From the NCBI RefSeq assembly GCF_018282095.1, contig NZ_CP074131.1, positions 1 through 40,855 on the forward strand: a stretch of 40,855 nt of DNA, written 5' to 3'. Position 1 is the stretch's first letter. Each line of letters starts with the position of its first letter. Positions 1 to 8,675 of this stretch are shown here, one piece after another. A program made the position numbers and the translations under genes. The notes beneath the pieces are model-generated. The model had not been told where the DNA came from. It ran no database searches and was given only the letters and a program-made list of their open reading frames with translations. The stretch comes from Pseudovibrio brasiliensis. Its GTDB lineage: Bacteria > Pseudomonadota > Alphaproteobacteria > Rhizobiales > Stappiaceae.

Positions 1-1275
1 ATGCAAAGTTCAGGATCAGTCGCCTCGTTTCGGAAGCTCACTCCAGCGATGATGAGGGCTCAGAGTTTAGCGCTGGCCAATGATGTTGTGACAACCACAA
101 AAGCTGAGGTTGCCATGGCATTAAAGAAAGCAGCCCCTGCCCTGGGCATTGATGGTACCTCCTACCATATCCTTGATATTCTTATTGGACTGACGAGTTC
201 CGATGATTGGCAACCGGATCGTCGGCCTCTGGTGGCAATCTCTAATGAGAAGCTTGCAGAGTATGTATGCCGGTCGAAACGGACAGTCATGCGTTGCCTT
301 AAGCGCTTGGTTGAAGCTGGAATTATGGCCTACCGTGATAGTCCCACAGGACGGCGATACATTCATCGTGGTGAGTTCCGAAATGGAAAACGCGGTGAAA
401 TTGAACGTGGATTTGGGTTTGACTTTTCGCCGGCTCGCCAACGTGTACACGAGTTGAAGGAATTGGGTGAGGCTTTTGCTCAGCGGCTGAAACTGGAAAA
501 AGACGCTCGACGAACAGTGAGCCGTTTGCTGCGGGCAATTGAGGATATGTCTTCGCTGGCAAAGAAGGAGAATATCGACTTCTCTGAGATAGACCAATCG
601 CTTGAGGCACTCTCCGAAAAACATCTGACGGTTTTGCAACGGGCAGAGATTTTGCAAGATCTCTATGAAATGTCTGTCGCACTGTTTGCAGAGGAAGATA
701 CACAGGAAGGACCTGAGACTTCTTTAGATAGTGAAGTGACGTGCGCGGGTGACATTGATGACGCCCCTTATAATAATACAAACCCTCTAACTCATGAATT
801 TAGTAATAAACAGCGGCGATCAGCTAACGCTGATCCCATAACTCATAATGCTCCCGACTATGCCGGGAGCGAAAAGGCTTTTGAAAAGACATCAAGAAGC
901 CGGGTTGGGACGAGTACTCAACACCAGTCGAACAATGTATCCTTAGAGCATATCTCTTTGGGTCTTTTGAAAAGCGCTTTGGTGAACCTACAAGAAACGT
1001 TGGGATTTGAGGTTTCAAGTTGGGCTGACTTGATCGGGAGCAGCGAGGATATCTCACTGCTTATCGGCTTGTCTCCAGCTGCGTGGCAACAGGCGGAAGA
1101 GAGGGTAGGGCGGTACACCGCTGCAGCTGTATTAGCGACAACCGCTGAAAAAGCCCTGCGCGATCCACTCTTGATTTCCAGTCCGGGTGGATACTTCAGA
1201 GCTTGCGTAGATCGTGCGATGGACGGTGAACTTGCACTGCATAAATCTTTGTATGGTTTGGCGCAGGCTGGTTGA
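1..1275 (+). CDS. repC: RepC replication initiator (repABC operon copy)
   Basis: A 424-aa initiator of the RepABC plasmid family; RepC binds the origin, which in this family lies inside repC itself, and starts replication. Visible features are the conserved N-terminal start (SFRKLTP), a block running from about residue 35 to 65 (MALKKAAPALGI, HILDILIGLT), and a winged-helix-like stretch around residues 82-118 (NEKLAEYV ... SPTGRRYIHR). A low-conservation, AT-rich linker follows, then a C-terminal block ending in GYFRACVDRA. The ATG at base 1 is chosen because AAGGGG at 40843-40848 lies 7 nt upstream when the window is circularised. repB ends 259 bases before it across the junction, the normal repABC order. 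A second, clearly homologous repC lies at 33677-34909. The family assignment is firm; that both copies are active is not known. Confidence 0.95.
   Translation: MQSSGSVASFRKLTPAMMRAQSLALANDVVTTTKAEVAMALKKAAPALGIDGTSYHILDILIGLTSSDDWQPDRRPLVAISNEKLAEYVCRSKRTVMRCLKRLVEAGIMAYRDSPTGRRYIHRGEFRNGKRGEIERGFGFDFSPARQRVHELKELGEAFAQRLKLEKDARRTVSRLLRAIEDMSSLAKKENIDFSEIDQSLEALSEKHLTVLQRAEILQDLYEMSVALFAEEDTQEGPETSLDSEVTCAGDIDDAPYNNTNPLTHEFSNKQRRSANADPITHNAPDYAGSEKAFEKTSRSRVGTSTQHQSNNVSLEHISLGLLKSALVNLQETLGFEVSSWADLIGSSEDISLLIGLSPAAWQQAEERVGRYTAAAVLATTAEKALRDPLLISSPGGYFRACVDRAMDGELALHKSLYGLAQAG
760..850. other. Candidate replication origin inside repC
   Basis: AT-rich stretch within repC, in the part that codes for the poorly conserved linker. 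It contains TTATAATAATACAAACC at 768-784. The same 21-base DNA run (767-787) recurs exactly in the second repC at 34413-34433, while the flanking protein sequence diverges (NNTNPLT versus NNTNPQD). A GCGGGTGACAT motif lies just upstream in both. Family knowledge places oriV of repABC plasmids in such an AT-rich segment of repC. That this exact segment is the origin is inference. Confidence 0.5.
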
Positions 1276-1299
1276 ACGCGTGCAATCTCGTGATGATAG

Positions 1300-1319
1300 G
1301 GGGTGCACGCGTGCACCCC
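1300..1319. repeat. 20-bp perfect palindrome, candidate parS centromere
   Basis: GGGGTGCACGCGTGCACCCC is a perfect palindrome 24 bases after the repC stop. The half-site ACGCGTGCA also occurs at 1276-1284, 32 bases before its copy at 1308-1316. In some repABC plasmids the parS site bound by RepB is a palindrome just downstream of repC, which this position matches. It is not followed by a T-run, so it is a poor terminator on either strand. The sequence does not match a parS consensus I can recall with confidence, so the call rests on position and symmetry. Confidence 0.4.
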
Positions 1320-1612
1320 TCAAGAAACAAACTTTATGAAATCATGTAGTTAGGAAGATCCAGACCGTGAGAATCCAAATTGCGTTGAAATGTGCGTTGC
1401 GTTGAAAGGATTACGTTTATCCTGCGTTTAAAGAGAGACTGCATCGGGTCTTCGTATTTTGCTTGTTGCACAAGTGGCGAAAGCACAAGCATTCTTTTTC
1501 ACCACGGCATTTAGGTATCTGGAGAGCCTTTAATTTGATGGGAGCTATCTAAGCTTCAACCAGATCTAAAGACATGCTGGCGTGACTTGCAGTGAAAAAG
1601 TTCAAAAAGATA

Positions 1613-1641
1613 TTGACTACTATAGCATTCGATGCCATATT
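1613..1641 (+). promoter_or_regulatory. Candidate tail-operon promoter with repressor site
   Basis: TTGACT (1613-1618), a 17-base spacer, then CATATT (1636-1641) resembles a sigma-70 promoter. The 15-mer TTGACTACTATAGCA at 1613-1627 matches the reverse complement of 33084-33098, beside the XRE repressor gene, at 14 of 15 positions. A repressor bound here would cover the -35 element. The promoter and its regulation are inferred from sequence only. Confidence 0.45.
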
Positions 1642-1763
1642 GGGGTCAGCTTAATAAGATCAGCGGAAATTCGGCCAAAACGTTACTTTTCTTAGTTTGA
1701 AAACGTTGTAGAGGTAATCGAATTCGCACTACTCTCCGAATAATTGAGTATTAAAGAGTTTAT

Positions 1764-1786
1764 TTCCGGACTAATCCCATCCGGAA
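1764..1786 (+). other. Leader hairpin with TTCCGG arms
   Basis: TTCCGGA (1764-1770) and TCCGGAA (1780-1786) form a perfect 7-bp inverted repeat with a 9-base loop in the tail-operon leader. There is no T-run after it. The half-site TTCCGG also forms the arms of the perfect palindrome in the repA promoter (38080-38096), so a shared binding protein is possible, though the spacing differs. Confidence 0.3.
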
Positions 1787-2038
1787 TACTATCGGCGCTT
1801 CTGGCGTCGGTCGAAACCTGGTTACAAAACTGCGCTTTTCCCTCCCATGAAATGCAGACAAAGGCCGGGACCATTCATAAAAGCTGTCTTCGCTGTCCGG
1901 TGTATTGGCTGGGCCAACAGGATGTGCTTCGCCTTCAACTCGTAAGTCGCTGAAGCAAATCGTTATGTTGAACGTAAGGCAGTTTCCAAACGTCTGCGAT
2001 GCATACGACCTGTTCGTGACCTTGCCTCAGGTGACCTC

Positions 2039-2563
2039 ATGACAACACGTAAACAAGTTCGCCAAGCCTTCATGGATTTGATTCAGGAGGGCCGTGATCA
2101 TACGACTGATTATCCGGCACTAACCTCGGTTGTGACCCTTTCCAAGAAAAGTAACCTTCCGATTTCAGGACTACCTGCTGAGTATCCTGTGGTCATGGTT
2201 TCTCTGGAACAGGAACTTCTCGTTCAGGAGCGTGGCCATAACTACCTGCAGCATCAGGTTCTTGTTCAATCTCGTGGCCACAACACGCCGGGCTTTAAAG
2301 CCAGAACAGCACAGGTTGTTGTTGAGGTTCGCGCATTTGGAGATGACTCCGAAGATCGGGTTGAGGAGCTGGCAGATGAAATCGAGCTTCTAACCGACCG
2401 CAAGAATACCTTGCCGGGGGACGTTGTTCGCCAGGTGCAGCTTGAGATGGTGAAAGTCACACAAGGCACCGAGGAGCAAGCTTCTGTTTCGGTCGCAGTC
2501 ATGACGTTTACTGCGAACTATCAGAGTGAAGCTGAAAATTGGGAAGAGTTCTATGAGCAGTAG
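2039..2563 (+). CDS. Putative tail completion/terminator-like protein
   Basis: A 174-aa soluble protein and the first gene of the tail cluster, next to baseplate gene V. It begins with ATG after AGGTGAC. No signal peptide or membrane segment is visible. The middle (VVVEVRAFGDDSEDRVEELADEIE) and the run of alternating beta-strand-like and helical segments resemble small tail-completion or tail-terminator proteins, which cap the tube end. In P2 the tail-completion genes R and S also lie directly before V, so position agrees with this reading. A headless particle would still need a cap to stop tube growth. It overlaps the start of V by a few bases. The specific role is inferred. Confidence 0.5.
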   Translation: MTTRKQVRQAFMDLIQEGRDHTTDYPALTSVVTLSKKSNLPISGLPAEYPVVMVSLEQELLVQERGHNYLQHQVLVQSRGHNTPGFKARTAQVVVEVRAFGDDSEDRVEELADEIELLTDRKNTLPGDVVRQVQLEMVKVTQGTEEQASVSVAVMTFTANYQSEAENWEEFYEQ

Positions 2564-3143
2564 AAACGATTCCCATGTGCGTTTGTCTGATGTGGAGCGC
2601 CGTCTTTCTCAAACTGTGGTCTACGGTGTTGTTGAACAAGCGGACTATAAAAACGGTAAGTACCGGGTCCGATCTGGTGAGATCCTTTCGAACTGGCTCC
2701 CAATGCGCCAAATGCGGGCAGGGGCGGTGAGATCCTGGGAACCTCTCCATGAAGGTGAGCAGGTTGTTTTGGCTGCACCAAGCGGTGACCTGGCACAAGC
2801 TGCGATCCTTGGAAGTATTGCCAGTGAAGCTGCTCCGGCAGTTGGTGACAAGCCTGAAATTACGAAGACGGTGTTCGAAGATGGTACTGTCATCGAGCAC
2901 GATGACAAAAACAAAACCACCGTTGTCAAGGCGCCTTCCGATGGCTCAATCTCACTGCAAGTTGCTGACAGCAAACTGACTTTAACTGAAGACACGATCT
3001 CGCTTAAAGCCAGCAAAATTGTGCTGGAAGGTGATGTTAAAGCGAGTGGTGGCGAACTCACTCACAACGATACGAATGTTGGTTCCACGCACGTGCACGG
3101 AGGTATCTCTCCAGGGCCGCGTGACACCAGTACACCCAAATAA
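2553..3143 (+). CDS. V: Baseplate assembly protein V (central spike)
   Basis: A 196-aa homologue of P2 gpV, the trimeric spike at the tail tip that pierces the target envelope. The N-terminal half carries the OB-fold-like region (YGVVEQADYKNGKYRVRSG, NWLPMRQMRAGA, EGEQVVLAAPSGDL). The C-terminal half is a run of short beta repeats (KTVFEDGTVIEHD, ISLQVADSKLTLTEDTISLKA). It ends in THVHGGISPGP, which contains the His-x-His motif that binds an iron ion at the spike tip in this family. The start is the ATG at 2553, behind GGAAGAG and overlapping the previous stop; the GTG further upstream lacks a binding site. P2 gpV is similar in length (about 211 aa). Confidence 0.93.
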   Translation: MSSRNDSHVRLSDVERRLSQTVVYGVVEQADYKNGKYRVRSGEILSNWLPMRQMRAGAVRSWEPLHEGEQVVLAAPSGDLAQAAILGSIASEAAPAVGDKPEITKTVFEDGTVIEHDDKNKTTVVKAPSDGSISLQVADSKLTLTEDTISLKASKIVLEGDVKASGGELTHNDTNVGSTHVHGGISPGPRDTSTPK

Positions 3144-3157
3144 TCTACGAGGTGGTC

Positions 3158-3523
3158 ATGTCTTACAAAGGTATGAGCCGGGAAGACGGTAAAGAGCTTT
3201 CCGGCATTGAACACGTGCGCCAATCACTCAAAGAAATTTTGATGACGCGCAAGGGTTCAAGAGTAATCCGTCGTGATTTTGGTTGTGGCATCGCGGAGCT
3301 GATCGACAGACCAATGTCACAGGAACTGAAGCTGGACATCGCCTACGAGGTTTCTGAGGCGGTTGCGAGATGGGAGCCACGCTTCAAACTCATCCAGGTT
3401 GAAGTCATCGGCGGTGGCCCTGATGGGCGTACCCAGTTTGACTTGACTGGCATCTACTACCCGCGTGGCCATTTGGGCGATTACTCGGGGCAAACTCAAT
3501 CTAAAATCAGGATTTCTGTCTGA
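3158..3523 (+). CDS. W: Baseplate wedge protein W (gp25-like)
   Basis: A 121-aa protein of the GPW/gp25 family, a baseplate wedge component that helps start sheath polymerisation. Recognisable parts are the N-terminal region (IEHVRQSLKEILMTRKGSRVIRRDFGCGIAELIDRP, written here only in outline) and the conserved AVARWEPRF stretch followed by a short beta-rich end. The ATG at 3158 is preferred over the GTG two codons upstream because GAGGTGG sits just before it. It lies 14 bases after V and overlaps J by one base, so V-W-J are probably translated together. Confidence 0.9.
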   Translation: MSYKGMSREDGKELSGIEHVRQSLKEILMTRKGSRVIRRDFGCGIAELIDRPMSQELKLDIAYEVSEAVARWEPRFKLIQVEVIGGGPDGRTQFDLTGIYYPRGHLGDYSGQTQSKIRISV

Positions 3524-4353
3524 TGAACTTGCCGGAACCTACCATTATTGAAGAGCTTTCGCCGGAGCGGATCTATCAGGAAATCAAAGATATTTACGCT
3601 TCCTACAATCCCGATTTCAAAGAAATCGCGGATCTGGAGACGACACCTGAAGCGAAAACGTTCCAAGCTTTTTCTTATAGAGAATTTCATCTTCGCCAAC
3701 GGATCAATGACGTCTTCAAGTCTTATCTGATTGAGTACGCCGAGGGTGTAACGCTGCATCATCTGGGCGCATTTTATGGCCTGTCACCGACAACGGGTGA
3801 GAGTGATGAGCGCTTCAAGAAGCGACTAAAGCTCGCGATTGCAGGCCGCTCTGCTGCAGGTCCGAAGGAGCGTTACAAAGCGCTTTGTTTGGACGCTGAT
3901 GTGCGCGTGCGAGATGTGAATGTGTGGAGCTCTGCGCTCGACCCAACCGTGAACATCGCTGTTCTGTCTTCAGATCCAGGCGGTATTGCAAGCCAGGACC
4001 TTCTTGATACTGTTGCAACTTACATTGACCATCCTGAGCGACGTGTGACCTCCGATGAGTTCAAAGTTTCATCGGCAGTTAAGAAGGTCGTGAATGTAAC
4101 GCTTTCCGTTCAGCTGGAAGAGTTTGCCCGAAACTCAGCCGGTGAAGAGCTGGAAGCGAACCTGCGTGCTGCGTGGGATGCTGAAGACCTTCTTGGCCTT
4201 GATTTGACGCGAGCCTGGCTCATCAGAAATGCGATGGGGAATGGCATCAATAATGTGAAGGTTGAACAGCCTTTTGCAGATGTTGTGGCTGAACCAAATG
4301 AGGCAATTGGCCTTGGTACGATCAATGTAATTATCTCGGGTCGTGGCCGATGA
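3523..4353 (+). CDS. J: Baseplate protein J
   Basis: A 276-aa homologue of P2 gpJ (about 302 aa), a main baseplate wedge protein. Characteristic stretches are the N-terminal EELSPERIYQEIKDIYASYNP region, the motif YAEGVTLHHLGAFYGL near residue 73, the arginine-rich ESDERFKKRLKLA, and a C-terminal beta-rich domain ending GLGTINVIISGRGR. The start codon shares one base with the W stop (TGATG), and its stop overlaps gene I by four bases. Length and order match P2-type tails closely. Confidence 0.92.
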   Translation: MNLPEPTIIEELSPERIYQEIKDIYASYNPDFKEIADLETTPEAKTFQAFSYREFHLRQRINDVFKSYLIEYAEGVTLHHLGAFYGLSPTTGESDERFKKRLKLAIAGRSAAGPKERYKALCLDADVRVRDVNVWSSALDPTVNIAVLSSDPGGIASQDLLDTVATYIDHPERRVTSDEFKVSSAVKKVVNVTLSVQLEEFARNSAGEELEANLRAAWDAEDLLGLDLTRAWLIRNAMGNGINNVKVEQPFADVVAEPNEAIGLGTINVIISGRGR

Positions 4354-5459
4354 TTGATCAGATCCTCCCCACTCACACCTCAAAGTTTACGCGAACGCTC
4401 GAAAACATGGGCGCAAAGCGTATGGAGAAGGTGGCACCTTATATCGACGCGATCGGTATGAAGTGGAACTCACCTCAACCACGCTTGATGCCTCATTTGA
4501 TTGAAGAAACTGGGCTCGGTATGCTGAGCCCTTATGTCGACAATGTTTATGAGCTGTATGAGCAGGGACTGCAGTGGTTGCGTGTGCGCGGAATGCCTGT
4601 CGCTGTCTATCAAGGCCTTGGCTTCATTGGCTATAATGGGTCGCTTGAAACGACACCACGTCGCCGAAGAAAGTGGCACTGGGAGCAATTGAGCCTTGAT
4701 GCTCTGCCTGCTTCTGAAGATGATCTGCCACGTATTTCTGGTGTTGTCGGCCTTTCTGTTTCTGCCCGTACTCACTTTTCTCGTGGCTACAACGGGTATG
4801 ACTTCCGGGCGGTTGAGTTGTCTCAATCTAAGTCTGGCAACGCTATCCTGTCTTCACATTCTGGTGCTCGCGTTGGCGATGTACCGACGAAGTGGAGCTT
4901 TGGCACAACGCATGAGTTCCAAAAGGTTCTCACTGATGCTGAAAAGCAGGAAGTTGGCGTTTTTGTTGATACCTCTTCCGGTGGAGTGAGTTGGGAAGAA
5001 CTCGCAGCTCCATGGGATGAAATCCAAACACCATGGGCAGATCTGGGTATTGGCGCGAAGTTGCGCGTCATGGCTCGGCAGACTGCGGGTTTGGGTGGCT
5101 ATATGGGATTTTATCGCGCTGATGGTTCGCTAATCGGCGCACGGCGCTTCAAAGTTCTGCATCAAGTCGCGCCAGGTACGACCTACAAGGTTGGCTCCGA
5201 GCAGATTGCTCCGAGCGATCAGGGGCAGCGTGTTTATGTGGAAGCGCTCACGGGCTTTGGAGACGGTGCAGATGAAGAATGCGCCTCTTGTGCTCTTTTG
5301 CTTGGAGCTACACCGAAACCGCACTTGCCTCGAGGAAAGCTTTGGCTTCTTCCTGATCAGATTGAAACGCCGTTCGCGGCAGTTGCAGAGCAAGCACTTA
5401 TGACAGACTTGCGGCTCACCAAACGCACGCGCGTAAAAGTTCTTTTGAGCTTCGCATAA
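4350..5459 (+). CDS. I: Tail protein I, extended C-terminus
   Basis: A 369-aa protein in the position of P2 gpI, which connects the baseplate wedge to the tail fibres. The N-terminal 90 residues (PYIDAIGMKWNSPQP, LIEETGLGMLSPYV, YEQGLQWLRVRGMP) fit the tail-protein-I family. At about twice the length of P2 gpI (about 176 aa), the remaining two thirds form an extra region. That region is rich in Trp/Gly turns (WEELAAPWDEIQTPWADLG around residues 216-235) with no domain I recognise. It starts at an ATGA overlap with J and ends 12 bases before the DUF4815 gene. The extension may be an adaptor for the unusual fibre set; that is inference. Confidence 0.8.
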   Translation: MIDQILPTHTSKFTRTLENMGAKRMEKVAPYIDAIGMKWNSPQPRLMPHLIEETGLGMLSPYVDNVYELYEQGLQWLRVRGMPVAVYQGLGFIGYNGSLETTPRRRRKWHWEQLSLDALPASEDDLPRISGVVGLSVSARTHFSRGYNGYDFRAVELSQSKSGNAILSSHSGARVGDVPTKWSFGTTHEFQKVLTDAEKQEVGVFVDTSSGGVSWEELAAPWDEIQTPWADLGIGAKLRVMARQTAGLGGYMGFYRADGSLIGARRFKVLHQVAPGTTYKVGSEQIAPSDQGQRVYVEALTGFGDGADEECASCALLLGATPKPHLPRGKLWLLPDQIETPFAAVAEQALMTDLRLTKRTRVKVLLSFA

Positions 5460-5471
5460 GGATTTCCCGAA

Positions 5472-8400
5472 ATGGATTTTAAGCACCCACTTGTGCCGGA
5501 TGCGTATACACGTACGCCTGTACGACTAAATGACTCTGAAGTTGTCTTCCCGGAAGAACGCTTCCTGACTGGCGCAGACCTGAATGATGGTTTTGGTATT
5601 GCCCGCCGCCAGTCTGAGCGTATCGGCAACACTGTTTCGCGAGATGGTGACCGCAAATCTGGCGCGTCCATCGAAGTGGACCAGGAGAACAATCGCCTGC
5701 TTCTTGGTGAAGGTACGGTTTATGCCGCAGGTGACGTGCGTCCAGTTGATAGTGCCGTACTTGAAAACGTTAACCTGGACGGCGATCTTGTTGTTGGTGT
5801 TCGACTGATCTCAACTGTGATTACGCCAGAAGATGATCCGACGCTGACAGGTCTCAAACCTGGCTCTGAAGCTGAAGGTGAAAAAGGTGCTGTTCGGATC
5901 GCAAAACGCCTTGTTTGGGGTTACGCTGGTGATGGCGCCGATGGTGAACTCTATCCGGTTTACAATCTGGTCAACGGTACTCCTCTGGACCAGACGCCTC
6001 CTGCTGAGATGAGCGAAGTTGCTCAGGTCGTGGGTGCTTTTGATGTAGGCGCGAACGGCAACTACATTGCTGATGGCTGTCGTGTGACCGCGATTGGTAA
6101 AGATGCCGGAGAGCTGATTTTCTCCATTGCAGCTGGTACTGGCAACATCAATGGTTTCCGCCGTCCACGCGAACATGCGCTGCGCCTCGAAGTTATGGAA
6201 GAGTGGGACTCATTCCAGATTGATGGCGAGCAACACACCTATACAGTTGAGCCAAATGAGCAGCAGGAACTGAAGCTGCACTATGGCCCGATTGATGAGT
6301 TGGTGAACATCCAGCTTGAAAAAGAGATTACAGAAGACGTTGTGCGCGGTCAGATCCTCAATGGTTCTGATGCGCTGCAAAATGACAGTCTGAAAGAAAT
6401 TGTGCAGATCAAACAAGGTGGCACTACCTTTGTGAAGGGCACTGACTATCAGCTGACTGCTGATAAAGTCGATTGGTCCCTCGCAGGTAACGAGCCTGCT
6501 GTTGGGTCCAGCTACACCGTGAAGTATCGCTATCGTGATGCTGTTGAGCCGATCACACAGACCGCTCATGAGATCACTTTGACCGGTGGCCGCAAGGGCG
6601 GTGAAGTTGTTGTCATCTATAAGCGAAAGCTGCCTCGTGTCGATCTGATCTGTCTGGATCAGGCAGGAAGCGCCGTATACGTAAAAGGTCTTTCCTCTGC
6701 ACGGCCAATTGCACCGGTTGCTCCGGTAAACCTGCTGAAATTGGCGACAGTTTACAATGACTTTGACGGTTTGCCTCGCATTGAAAACGATGGCACTCGC
6801 AAGATCACCTATGACAAGCTCTGGGAAGTCATCCGACTGCTGAATGGAACGCGAGATCTGACGGCATTGAACCGCCTTCAGCTCGACATTCACGACAAGG
6901 AACCGGCAGCAAAGCGCGGTATCTACGTTGATCCATTCGTTGATGATCGCTGGCGTGATCAGGGAGAGTTGCAGAATGCGGCAACTCGCAATGGCATGCT
7001 GTCTCTGCCTCTGGAAGTCACCATTCACGACCTGAAGAACACAGGCGTGGAGATGCTTCCATACCAGATCGAAAATGTGATCAATCAGCCGCTGAGCACC
7101 ACATGTAAGCTGGTCAACCGATTTGCAAACCATGAGCCGTTCCCAGCGCGCATGACTCTGGATCCTGCTCAAGACTTCTGGACAGATGTGCAGGAAGCCT
7201 GGGAGTCTGATGTAACTCACCGTGTGTTTGGTCCTCAAGCCTCCTCCACGAATGAGCAGCAAGTTGTCGGAACTTCTCAGGAAAATGCTGAGTTCCTTCG
7301 GGCCGTTGATATCATTGTTAACCTGGAAGGCTTTGGTGGCGGTGAGATCCTCGATCGGATCCTGTTCGATAACGTGGATATGACACCAGCCCAGAAACTA
7401 TCTGCTGATGATGACGGCAATCTTACATTGACCCTCAACATTCCGGCGAAAAAACACGCCGCCGGTGAAAAGCTGATTGAGGCGTTTGGTGTTGGCGGTT
7501 CTGAGGCATTTGCTCGCTTCGTAGGCGAGGGAACAGTTACAACGCAAACAATGCAGCGCGTGACGACCCTTGTTGTTGTTCCACCACCACCTCCTCCTCC
7601 GCAGGTGATTACAGTTACACGTTGGCGCACGCGGAACCGAGATCCACGAGGCCAGACCTTCAGCCTGCCTGCAGGTAACAGGCACGTGGCTCAGGTACAG
7701 CTGCAGTTCTGTAAAATTGGTAATCCTAAAGTGCCTGTTGTTGTGGAACTTCGTGCAACCAATGGTGCTGGCTACCCGACTGATGAGATTATCGCTCAGG
7801 CAGTTGTCGATATGTCTAAGGTTGAGCTGAACAAGTTCACTGCGTGTCCGTTCCCGTCTCTGCCGTATCTTCTTTCCACCCGGGAGTATGCATTTATCGC
7901 GATCACTCCTGATAATGAACACTCCATCTCGGCTGCTGTTCTGGGTGAGTTTGATGAGAAGAACCAGAGCTTCCTTGGTGTGAACCCATACACTGTGGGC
8001 ACTGAGATCGAGAGTTCAAACAACTCGACCTACATCCCGGTACATGGCTCTGACCTGACCAGTGCAGTTGATGCAGCCAAGTTTACGCAAACCACCAAGC
8101 GTGTGGAGCTGGGTGAAATTGAACTCGATCGCTGTTCTGACTTGATGATTGCAGCCGCTGTTGATGCTCCTGAGAGTGGCTGTTCGGTGACCTTTGAAAT
8201 TACACGCGCCGACGGTACCAAGATCCAGACAGCTGCTTATGATGGTGTTCAGTTTGATGACTGGGTGAAGGAAAAAGTCAGCATTGCTGCGATCCTGCAA
8301 GGTACTGAAACTGCCAGCCCACGCCTGTTCCCTGGTGTACAGGTTCGTGCAGGTAAACTTGCTTCCAGCGCGGATTATGTAGGACGTTTGTTCAAGACAG

Positions 8401-8663
8401 GTAACGCAAGTCGTTTCCCTGTTCGTGTTAAACGCACTCTGCCGAATGGCGCTACAGCAAAGATCTTCTTGAAAAATAGCTCCGGCACCTTCGTTGAAGC
8501 TCCATACAAAACGGGCGAAGTTTTGGATGAAGCTGGCACTGTAGATGCCACTTATGAGCTGAGCCAGAACCTTGGAAGCCATACTGCGGTGAAAATCACA
8601 GTTACAGGTAATCCAAGTGCTCGTCCTATTCTGGAAGACCTGCGCGCAGTCGCGACGATCTAG
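5472..8663 (+). CDS. Large DUF4815-type baseplate/fibre-connector protein
   Basis: A 1063-aa protein lying between gene I and the fibres, where P2 has its fibre gene. The N-terminus (NDSEVVFPEERFLTGADLN, ASIEVDQENNRLLLGEGTVYAAG) resembles the DUF4815 family found in phage tail proteins. The following several hundred residues look like repeated beta-sandwich modules. At about residue 700 a seven-proline run (VVVPPPPPPPQVITVTRW) separates the C-terminal third, which reads like carbohydrate-binding or jelly-roll modules (QTFSLPAGNRHVAQVQLQF). GAAATGG at the start is a weak binding site. Because the seven fibres share an N-terminal region and only one such connector exists, this protein is the natural candidate for their common dock. 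Biochemical function is unproven. Confidence 0.75.
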   Translation: MDFKHPLVPDAYTRTPVRLNDSEVVFPEERFLTGADLNDGFGIARRQSERIGNTVSRDGDRKSGASIEVDQENNRLLLGEGTVYAAGDVRPVDSAVLENVNLDGDLVVGVRLISTVITPEDDPTLTGLKPGSEAEGEKGAVRIAKRLVWGYAGDGADGELYPVYNLVNGTPLDQTPPAEMSEVAQVVGAFDVGANGNYIADGCRVTAIGKDAGELIFSIAAGTGNINGFRRPREHALRLEVMEEWDSFQIDGEQHTYTVEPNEQQELKLHYGPIDELVNIQLEKEITEDVVRGQILNGSDALQNDSLKEIVQIKQGGTTFVKGTDYQLTADKVDWSLAGNEPAVGSSYTVKYRYRDAVEPITQTAHEITLTGGRKGGEVVVIYKRKLPRVDLICLDQAGSAVYVKGLSSARPIAPVAPVNLLKLATVYNDFDGLPRIENDGTRKITYDKLWEVIRLLNGTRDLTALNRLQLDIHDKEPAAKRGIYVDPFVDDRWRDQGELQNAATRNGMLSLPLEVTIHDLKNTGVEMLPYQIENVINQPLSTTCKLVNRFANHEPFPARMTLDPAQDFWTDVQEAWESDVTHRVFGPQASSTNEQQVVGTSQENAEFLRAVDIIVNLEGFGGGEILDRILFDNVDMTPAQKLSADDDGNLTLTLNIPAKKHAAGEKLIEAFGVGGSEAFARFVGEGTVTTQTMQRVTTLVVVPPPPPPPQVITVTRWRTRNRDPRGQTFSLPAGNRHVAQVQLQFCKIGNPKVPVVVELRATNGAGYPTDEIIAQAVVDMSKVELNKFTACPFPSLPYLLSTREYAFIAITPDNEHSISAAVLGEFDEKNQSFLGVNPYTVGTEIESSNNSTYIPVHGSDLTSAVDAAKFTQTTKRVELGEIELDRCSDLMIAAAVDAPESGCSVTFEITRADGTKIQTAAYDGVQFDDWVKEKVSIAAILQGTETASPRLFPGVQVRAGKLASSADYVGRLFKTGNASRFPVRVKRTLPNGATAKIFLKNSSGTFVEAPYKTGEVLDEAGTVDATYELSQNLGSHTAVKITVTGNPSARPILEDLRAVATI

Positions 8664-8675
8664 GAGATCTGATCG

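Larger units (their letters stand above)
1320..2038 (+). other. Non-coding promoter/leader region before tail genes
   Basis: About 720 bases between the palindrome and the first tail gene with no convincing gene. The only open frame of note (from 1744) starts at TTG without a ribosome binding site and has no recognisable features. The region holds the promoter/operator at 1613-1641 and a hairpin at 1764-1786, giving a leader of nearly 400 bases for the tail transcript. Parts may be the remnant of something older, but I cannot identify it. Confidence 0.5.

Noticed and set aside
1300-1319. Palindrome as repC terminator
   Set aside because: No T-run follows on either strand; a protein-binding site is more likely.
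1744-1953. Possible 69-aa protein in the tail leader
   Set aside because: TTG start, no ribosome binding site, no recognisable features.
1320-2038. LexA-type SOS box for tail induction
   Set aside because: I found no GTTC-N7-GTTC or GAAC-N7-GAAC pattern here or near the repressor.
6210-7262. Long open frame on the minus strand (350 aa) inside the DUF4815-type gene
   Set aside because: It lies entirely within a clear plus-strand gene, has no binding site, and its translation is Cys/His/Gln-rich without features; it is an antisense shadow.
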